Shown here one piece after another: positions 1 to 5,419 of a DNA stretch of 7,372 nucleotides. The translations under genes and the position numbers were made by a program. Where the stretch lies: assembly GCA_900556945.1 (NCBI GenBank), contig USQP01000032.1:1-7372 (forward strand), read 5' to 3'. Numbering within the stretch: the stretch's first letter is position 1; every line of letters starts with the position of its first letter. This DNA comes from an uncultured Clostridium sp. GTDB lineage: Bacteria; Bacillota; Clostridia; TANB77; CAG-508. Below the pieces are notes generated by a model. The model saw only the letters and a list, made by a program, of their open reading frames with translations. It did no database searches and had not been told where the DNA came from.

Positions 1-1
1 G

Positions 2-514
2 AAGATATGCAAACGCTATTCACTGAAAAAGAGCGAAGTTGTAAAGTTGGCGTTCGGATATATAGATAAGGCGCATATCAACCCATCCGAAACACCTGAA
101 TCCGTAAAATCGGAACTGGCGAAAATAAATAAGAGGCAGAATGATATTATCCGTTTCATTCGTCACTATGAGGAAGAGCAACTGAATCCAATGATACGGG
201 CAACAAATTCTATCGCTTTGCGTTTTGATGTTATCGGCAAAACTTTAGAAACTCTTATTCTCTCTCAACTGGAAGCCAGTCAGGAGAGACAAACAGCCGT
301 ACTAAAAAAGTTAAGTGAGCAGTTCTGTAATCATGCCGATGTGATAAACAATCAGTCCAAACAGATAAACGCACTCTATCAGATACATCAACGAGATTAT
401 AAAAAGTTACTTCACCTGATACAACTCTATTCGGAACTTTCTGCTTGTGGTGTGATGGATAGCAAAAGGAAAGAGAGTCTAAAGGCTGAAATTATCAATC
501 TAATAAATACATAG
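2..514 (+). CDS. btgA: BtgA/BfmA-family mobilization protein (5' partial)
   Basis: Accessory mobilization protein of a Bacteroides-type mobilizable element. In the family (btgA of pBFTM10 and relatives) it is needed for transfer together with BtgB and is thought to act at the transfer origin. The frame is open from base 2 with no stop and no in-frame ATG, so the true start and the N-terminal DNA-binding part lie before the window; a TTG at 47 can be read as a start but splits a continuous reading frame (KRYSLKKSEVVKLAFGYIDK). What remains is about 170 residues, mostly helical and charged. The INPSETPESVKSELAKINKR stretch and the long helical tail are typical of the BfmA/BtgA family. The stop is 4 nt before the btgB-like gene, so the two are almost certainly co-transcribed and translationally linked. 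GC content is higher here (about 43-45% in two hand-counted 60-base lines) than in the downstream genes. The family call rests on remembered sequence resemblance and on the adjacent relaxase. Confidence 0.82.
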   Translation, partial: KICKRYSLKKSEVVKLAFGYIDKAHINPSETPESVKSELAKINKRQNDIIRFIRHYEEEQLNPMIRATNSIALRFDVIGKTLETLILSQLEASQERQTAVLKKLSEQFCNHADVINNQSKQINALYQIHQRDYKKLLHLIQLYSELSACGVMDSKRKESLKAEIINLINT

Positions 515-518
515 AGCC

Positions 519-1412
519 ATGCACATAGATTTTACTCCACCTACTAACGGAACATACAATAATTCAGGAAGTAGCCGACGACTAGCTAATTATCTGGAAC
601 ATGAAGATTTGGAACGAATGGAAAAAGGAATCTATACCGAAGGCTTTTTCAATCTGACAGAAGATAACATCTATAAATCAAAGGTTATAAAGGATATAGA
701 TGCAAATATCGGCCAACTCCTAAAAACAGATGCTAAGTTTTATGCTATCCATGTCAGTCCATCTAAAAAGGAGATTCAAGCAATGGGTAATACAGAGCAG
801 GAGCAAGCCGAAGCCATGAAACGTTATATTCGTGAAGTATTTATTCCCGAATATGCTAAGAATTTCAATAAAGAACTATCTGCTACAGAAATAAAGTTTT
901 ATGGTAAAATTCACTTTGATCGTAGCCGTTCAAATAATGAATTGAATATACACTGCCATTTGATTGTGAGCCGAAAAGACCAAGTAAATAAAAAGAAGCT
1001 GTCGCCACTAACAAACCATAAAAACACCAAGAACGGAATAATCAAAGGAGGTTTTGATCGAGTAAACTTGTTCCTGCAATTAGAACAAGGCTTTGATAAA
1101 CTATTCAATTACAATCGCCAACCCAAAGAGTCATTTACCTATCGCAACACTATGACGAATGGCTCTATTTCAGAACAATTTAAACTACAAGAACTAGATT
1201 CTCAATCATGTGAAAGAAAAATAGCAATAAGCCAAGATAGCAATCAAGAAAACTTGTTTTCAGTCAATCTTGAAAATAAGGAAGCAAGTAATCAAAAAGA
1301 TAGCCAAGTCTATAACACATTTAATATCTTTGGCTTAGCGGGAACATACAGTTCTTTTTCTGAAGAACAAATTCTAAAACGTCCCAAGAAGAAGAAAAAG
1401 CGTAAGTTATAG
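519..1412 (+). CDS. btgB: BtgB-like relaxase / mobilization protein (DUF5712-like)
   Basis: Probable relaxase, which nicks the element at its transfer origin and pilots the single strand through a helper conjugation machine. The 297-residue product has a His-x-His metal site in NIHCHLIVSRKD (residues 143-154, H145 and H147), preceded by KIHFDRS with H132. This is the three-histidine arrangement expected of HUH/MOB relaxases. Tyrosines near the N-terminus (Y13, and Y25 in LANYLEHED) are candidates for the strand-transfer residue; I cannot tell which. After about residue 215 the protein becomes low-complexity, rich in Q, N, S and E, and ends in a lysine-rich tail (KRPKKKKKRKL), a common ending in this family. 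The ATG at 519 follows the btgA stop by 4 nt. No transfer machinery is encoded here, so mobilization would need a co-resident conjugative element. GC falls along the gene, from about 38% early to 30% near the 3' end in hand-counted lines. The gene appears intact. Confidence 0.85.
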   Translation: MHIDFTPPTNGTYNNSGSSRRLANYLEHEDLERMEKGIYTEGFFNLTEDNIYKSKVIKDIDANIGQLLKTDAKFYAIHVSPSKKEIQAMGNTEQEQAEAMKRYIREVFIPEYAKNFNKELSATEIKFYGKIHFDRSRSNNELNIHCHLIVSRKDQVNKKKLSPLTNHKNTKNGIIKGGFDRVNLFLQLEQGFDKLFNYNRQPKESFTYRNTMTNGSISEQFKLQELDSQSCERKIAISQDSNQENLFSVNLENKEASNQKDSQVYNTFNIFGLAGTYSSFSEEQILKRPKKKKKRKL

Positions 1413-1508
1413 ACCTTTAGTTCCTACATTCTTAAGAACTTCCTCATGCACTCAACCAAATCAGAAGAATATTTATTGCCAACATGAAAGATACTCAAAA
1501 AAAACGCT

Positions 1509-1516
1509 TAACTTTG
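1509..1516 (+). promoter_or_regulatory. Possible Bacteroides -7 element (TAACTTTG) for the methyltransferase operon
   Basis: TAACTTTG matches the Bacteroides -7 consensus TAnnTTTG exactly. There is no TTTG-like -33 element 19-21 bp upstream (that interval reads roughly ATGAAAG), so support is half of a promoter only. If used, transcription would start near 1521-1523, giving a leader of about 110 nt that opens directly into the inverted repeats at 1522-1571. No better promoter match was found closer to the ATG at 1633. Confidence 0.28.
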
Positions 1517-1521
1517 TGAAA

Positions 1522-1571
1522 CATATGGGAATATACAAAACCCTATGTCAACAAGGTCTGTTTTTTGTATA
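1522..1571 (+). repeat. Overlapping inverted repeats with pseudoknot-like geometry
   Basis: Two inverted repeats interlock. Stem 1 pairs CATA-T-GGG (1522-1529, one bulged T) with CCCTATG (1541-1547). Stem 2 pairs TATACAAAA (1532-1540), which lies in the loop of stem 1, with TTTTGTATA (1563-1571), nine perfect pairs. In RNA this is an H-type pseudoknot arrangement or two alternative hairpins; in DNA it could be a composite operator. The pairing is directly visible, but a role is inferred only from its position ahead of the operon. Confidence 0.45.
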
Positions 1572-1575
1572 CAAA
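1564..1575. promoter_or_regulatory. 12-bp perfect palindrome TTTGTATACAAA
   Basis: TTTGTATACAAA is perfectly self-complementary and lies 57 bp before the methyltransferase ATG. Its TATACAAA half also occurs as a direct copy at 1532-1539. A dimeric regulator could bind here, but no repressor gene is present in the window and AT-rich palindromes of this size do arise by chance. Confidence 0.3.
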
Positions 1576-1632
1576 GGGTCAGGCTTGATATATAGTTTCA
1601 TTTTGATAAGATCGCTATAACAGAATTAATAA

Positions 1633-2949
1633 ATGGTAATATCAGAAAAAAAAATAAAGAGAAATATAAGATCTATTAGCAGCGAAGTGCTTAATGGAGA
1701 GAATTATAACAGAAGTGATTTCGCTCGTAGTCTTCTCAATTATCCGGCTATGATGGTCCCATCGGTTCAAGAACCAATAATAGAAGAACTTTCAGATGTT
1801 TTAAATAATGAAGTTTCGTTACTAGACCCATTTATGGGAGCCTCAAATACTTTAGTGACAGGTATGAAATATGGCATGAATGTTTTTGGACAAGATATAA
1901 ATCCATTATCATTGTTATTGAGCCAAGTAAAAACAACCTATTACTTAAAAGAAGAACTTGATGAAGCTGAAGCAAGAATTATCAATTCTATTAATATAGA
2001 TCAATCTCATTTTATTGAAGTTACTTTTCCTAATATTGATAAATGGTTCACTAAAAATGTGCAAATTGATTTGTCGAAAATATTTCGGGCTATCAATAAA
2101 GAACCTATAATAAAAATTAGAAAATTCTTTTGGGTTGTTTTAGCTGAAGTAATTCGACTCACAAGCAACGATAGAACTTCTACTTTTAAAATGCATATGA
2201 GATCACTTGAAGATATAAGAACAAGAGAAATTTCCGTTCTAAAAACGTTTGCATCTGTATCTAAAAAAAACATCAAAAATATTAGTGATTATATTGCAGT
2301 ATTATCACTAAAAGGGTATATAAAAGAGGGGAAGTACTTAAAAGAGACAGAAGTTATATGGGGAGACACTAATAAAGAAATTAGAACAACGAAGTCTTTT
2401 AATTTACTTGTTACCTCTCCACCTTATGGAGACAATCAAACAACAGTAACTTATGGTCAATTTTCCTATTTGCCATTACAATGGATTCCTGTTCAAGATA
2501 TAGACAACGACATAGATCTTAATTATTTAGAAAACACTCAAATTATTGATACAAGGAGTTTAGGGGGACAGATAAAAAGTAACATAAATAATATTGAAGA
2601 TATAATATTTAGTAAGTCAAGAACTCTAAAAAGATTTGTTACTCAATTTAAAGATGCAGAAAGAAAAAAAGCAGAAAAAGTTACGAGATTTATTTATGAT
2701 TTAGATAAAAGCATTGACAATATGCTTCCCAAAATGGAAAAAGGTTCTTTTATGGTTTGGACTATTGGGAATAGAAACGTAAATAAACAAATGGTGCATA
2801 ATGATCTGATTCTAAGAGAACTATTTGCATCAAAAGGTGTAAATATATTTACTGATTTAGAAAGAGAAATATTAAGTAAGCGAATGCCTGGAAGAAATAA
2901 TTTCTCAGAAACAATGAGTAAAGAAAAGATTCTAATTTTTAAAATTTAA
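1633..2949 (+). CDS. N4/N6-type DNA methyltransferase of a GHKL-linked modification system
   Basis: Site-specific DNA amino-methyltransferase using S-adenosylmethionine, 438 residues. Visible motifs: a motif X-like N-terminal region (about 26-50); motif I, LLDPFMGASNTL (63-74); the acidic cofactor loop GQDINP (86-91); a motif III-like WGDTN (243-247); and catalytic motif IV, TSPPYGDN (261-268), followed by a conserved-looking TYGQFSYLPLQWI. The C-terminal GSFMVWTIGNR (371-381) and RMPGRNNFSETMSKEKILIF (417-436) fit the end of such enzymes. About 190 residues separate motif I from IV; the mostly helical stretch near 105-235 or the part after 275 could hold the target-recognition domain. Ser/Thr-PPY is common in N4-cytosine enzymes but does not settle m4C versus m6A. 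The gene opens an operon, with its stop 4 nt before the GHKL gene. Codons 5-8 contain a run of nine A. The ATG at 1633 is the first in frame after the gap; no Shine-Dalgarno is seen, as is usual in Bacteroidetes. Confidence 0.9.
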   Translation: MVISEKKIKRNIRSISSEVLNGENYNRSDFARSLLNYPAMMVPSVQEPIIEELSDVLNNEVSLLDPFMGASNTLVTGMKYGMNVFGQDINPLSLLLSQVKTTYYLKEELDEAEARIINSINIDQSHFIEVTFPNIDKWFTKNVQIDLSKIFRAINKEPIIKIRKFFWVVLAEVIRLTSNDRTSTFKMHMRSLEDIRTREISVLKTFASVSKKNIKNISDYIAVLSLKGYIKEGKYLKETEVIWGDTNKEIRTTKSFNLLVTSPPYGDNQTTVTYGQFSYLPLQWIPVQDIDNDIDLNYLENTQIIDTRSLGGQIKSNINNIEDIIFSKSRTLKRFVTQFKDAERKKAEKVTRFIYDLDKSIDNMLPKMEKGSFMVWTIGNRNVNKQMVHNDLILRELFASKGVNIFTDLEREILSKRMPGRNNFSETMSKEKILIFKI

Positions 2950-2953
2950 GTTA

Positions 2954-5419
2954 ATGATTAATCAAAAATATCATTTTGATATAACACCTCATATCGTAAA
3001 ACAACTTGGAGAACAACTAGTTTCCGATGAAATTACAGCTTTACTAGAGTTAATAAAAAATTCTTTTGATGCTGATGCGACCTATGTTTCAATAGAAATA
3101 AATACTACAGGGCAATATACTAAAGAAAAACTTTTCTATCCGAACCATAGAGGTTTTATTGTAGTTGAAGATGACGGATTTGGTATGAGTGAGAATACTA
3201 TTATGAAATCATGGTTACTGATTTCTTATTCACAAAAAAGGGAATTAAAAGAAGCAAAAAAGAAAACCCCAGGTGGTAGAACACCACTTGGAGACAAAGG
3301 TCTTGGACGTTTAAGTACACAACGTCTAGCTGATATATGTGAAATATTTACAAATGAAGAAAAGGAATCAGGTACACATATTGCTTTTAACTGGAAAGAC
3401 TTTGAAAAAGAGGATGCATTAAGTGAAGTTAGAATTCAAGCAGAACATTTCAGTTCTCAAAAAATAAAAGGGACGACTTTAATTCTAGCGAATCTTAATC
3501 ATTCAGAAGTTTGGGATGGTAAAAATTTGGAAAATTTTAAAGGACAAGTGTCACAGATTATTTCTCCCTATAAAGAAAATAGACCTTTTGATGTCTACCT
3601 CAAAATCAATGGAATAAATATCAATCTTGATAAATCTAATGATGAATTAAGGGATTTAGCTATATCGCGTTTTAAATTCAATTTTGATGGTTCCAGTATT
3701 ACAATTCAAGGAAAAACAAAATTATCAAAATTCATAGGTAACAATCAAGAAGACTTCAAGAATTTTCTAGAGATAGATAATGGAAGGAAATTTTACGACT
3801 ATTTATCTAAGAAACAGCCAGATATAGAAAAGAGTGATAATTCTTTCTTTATAAAGTTTGAAAAAAAATTCGATTTTAAAAAAGACATAGGTGGACTTGA
3901 AATATTTGATGGTGAAAGAGCTAATCCTGGTTCCTTTAATGGGATTATTGATGAATTTACTTACGACAATTGGATGTCATATGACGAAAACATCAAAGAA
4001 ATTTTTGGAAAGCTATCTAACTATAGAGAATTTGCTCAAAGCCAAGCTGGAATCAAATTATTCAGAAATGGATTTGCTGTAAAACCTTTTGGAATTGATG
4101 GAGATGATTGGCTTAGATTAGGAGATTCTCAAACAAAAGGTAGTTCATATTATCCACTTAGACCAGCAAATGTTATTGGTTATTTTTCAATTGATGAAGG
4201 TATTAATGATAAATTAAAGGATAAAACAGACAGAGAAGGTTTAGTTTCCAATCCATATTCACGTAACTTTTTCGTTCTATGCTTTTTTATCAGGGATGAA
4301 ATAAATCGTTATCAAGAGCATATAAGAAGAACTTACAATGATTTTCTCAAAACATATAAAACCGAGAATAGCGGTATTAAAACTGTTAATCAGGCATTTA
4401 GTCAGCTTAAAGAAACAAAGTTAAAGACAGAAGAAGTTAAAGATGAATTTAAAAATGCAGTAATATCTGTAGACAAGGCAATAGAAGAATCTGACCGATT
4501 AGTTAAAACGGTAAAAAACAATCCCATATTTTCTACAGACTTAGAAAAAGAAGCAGCCGAAAATATAAATTTTCTGCTAAGTAAATTAAAGGAAATCCAG
4601 AATACTTTAGAAAAAGTAGAAAAAGTAATATCTAGAACAGAAAAGTTAAATGAAGTAATTAATATTCTTGAACCTAAAATCCAGATACTAGAAGAACAAT
4701 TAATGAATTTTTCCGAATTAGCGAGTTTAGGACTAACAGCGGAGTCCGTTAGCCACGAATTCTCTTCTATAGCAGATAGATTAGCAGAAAGAGCATCATT
4801 CTATGGAGCTAAATTACACGGGAAAAATATCACAGATTCAGACTTATATGTATTTTTTGAATATATTAATTCTACTGTAAATGGTCTCAAGATACAACTA
4901 AAGCACCTTGACCCTACTTTAAAGTACAATAGAGAGAAGAAATCAGAAATAAAACTCTCACTTTTTTTTAAAGAAGAAAGTGAATATTACAAAAATAGAT
5001 TACAGAAAAACAGCATTGATTTTACCATTTTTCTGGAAGATGATTTCTCAATATCTATTAATCGGGGGAAAATTGTTCAAATAATTGACAATTTAATTTC
5101 AAATTCGGAATATTGGTTAATTAAATTAAAAGGTAACGATCCCAATTGCAAGCCTTCAATCACAATAAAAATAGAATCACCTTGGATATATTTTTACGAC
5201 AATGGTTATGGGATATCCCCTGCCATTGAAAATATGTTGTTTGAGCCATTTGTAACAACTAAACCTAAAGGAGAAGGTAGAGGACTTGGACTATTTATCA
5301 TCCAACAATTATTAGATTCTTCCAAATGCACAATAGCTCTGGAACCTTTCAGAAATGAACATGGAAGAAAATATATTTTTGCTATAAACTTTTCAAATAT
5401 TATCAATGAATACAAGTGA
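2954..5419 (+). CDS. Dual-GHKL protein: Hsp90/MORC-like ATPase fused to a histidine-kinase module
   Basis: An 821-residue protein with two complete ATP-binding modules of the Bergerat fold. The N-terminal one has the N-box LELIKNSFDAD (31-41; E32, N36, D39), G1 box VEDDGFGM (71-78) and lid GDKGLGRLS (113-121). Further on, RNGFAVKPFG (371-380), DDWLRLG (384-390) and KTDREGL (424-430) fit the S5-like part of Hsp90/MORC proteins. Residues about 475-585 are a charged, heptad-like coiled coil. The C-terminal module looks like a histidine kinase: H-box with SHEF (H601), N-box DNLISNSEYW (712-721, N717), G1 DNGYGI (749-754), F-box LFEPFVTTK (762-770) and G2 GEGRGLGLFI (773-782). No membrane segment or signal peptide is evident, so it should be cytoplasmic. 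It lies 4 nt after the methyltransferase and overlaps the receiver gene by 14 nt, suggesting a sensor/switch that signals to that protein. MORC-like ATPases are known in restriction-modification loci. Whether H601 is phosphorylated is inferred. Confidence 0.88.
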   Translation: MINQKYHFDITPHIVKQLGEQLVSDEITALLELIKNSFDADATYVSIEINTTGQYTKEKLFYPNHRGFIVVEDDGFGMSENTIMKSWLLISYSQKRELKEAKKKTPGGRTPLGDKGLGRLSTQRLADICEIFTNEEKESGTHIAFNWKDFEKEDALSEVRIQAEHFSSQKIKGTTLILANLNHSEVWDGKNLENFKGQVSQIISPYKENRPFDVYLKINGININLDKSNDELRDLAISRFKFNFDGSSITIQGKTKLSKFIGNNQEDFKNFLEIDNGRKFYDYLSKKQPDIEKSDNSFFIKFEKKFDFKKDIGGLEIFDGERANPGSFNGIIDEFTYDNWMSYDENIKEIFGKLSNYREFAQSQAGIKLFRNGFAVKPFGIDGDDWLRLGDSQTKGSSYYPLRPANVIGYFSIDEGINDKLKDKTDREGLVSNPYSRNFFVLCFFIRDEINRYQEHIRRTYNDFLKTYKTENSGIKTVNQAFSQLKETKLKTEEVKDEFKNAVISVDKAIEESDRLVKTVKNNPIFSTDLEKEAAENINFLLSKLKEIQNTLEKVEKVISRTEKLNEVINILEPKIQILEEQLMNFSELASLGLTAESVSHEFSSIADRLAERASFYGAKLHGKNITDSDLYVFFEYINSTVNGLKIQLKHLDPTLKYNREKKSEIKLSLFFKEESEYYKNRLQKNSIDFTIFLEDDFSISINRGKIVQIIDNLISNSEYWLIKLKGNDPNCKPSITIKIESPWIYFYDNGYGISPAIENMLFEPFVTTKPKGEGRGLGLFIIQQLLDSSKCTIALEPFRNEHGRKYIFAINFSNIINEYK

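Larger units (their letters stand above)
1413..1632. other. Intergenic gap between mobilization genes and the methyltransferase operon
   Basis: This 220-base stretch has no convincing open reading frame. It separates the mobilization pair from the AT-rich three-gene unit. It contains a short palindrome after btgB (TTCTTAAGAA, 1429-1438), an isolated match to the Bacteroides -7 box (1509-1516), overlapping inverted repeats (1522-1571) and a 12-bp palindrome (1564-1575). It is the natural place for the btgB transcript to end and the methyltransferase transcript to begin, but I see no classical stem followed by a T-run here. Confidence 0.7.

Noticed and set aside
47..49. TTG as the start of the btgA-like gene
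   Set aside because: The frame is open upstream to base 2 and the residues before the TTG continue the family-like sequence, so the gene begins outside the window.
911..1108. Minus-strand open frame of 65 codons inside btgB
   Set aside because: It lies antisense within the relaxase gene, across the His-x-His region, and has no recognisable protein features.
1429..1438. TTCTTAAGAA palindrome as a terminator of btgB
   Set aside because: It is short, has no loop and no following T-run, so it cannot be called a terminator.
1413..1632. Transfer origin (oriT) in the gap after btgB
   Set aside because: The inverted repeats are suggestive, but in this family the origin is usually upstream of btgA, which is outside the window, and no nick-site sequence could be recognised.
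2007..2276. Minus-strand open frame of 89 codons inside the methyltransferase
   Set aside because: It is an antisense shadow of a clear coding gene, with no promoter match or family resemblance.
3891..4082. Plus-strand 63-codon frame inside the kinase-like gene
   Set aside because: It is an alternate frame fully inside a gene whose own frame carries conserved motifs.
5206..5415. Minus-strand 69-codon frame opposite the end of the kinase-like gene
   Set aside because: It covers the G1/F/G2 motif region of the sense gene and ends at the gene junction, so it is a shadow.
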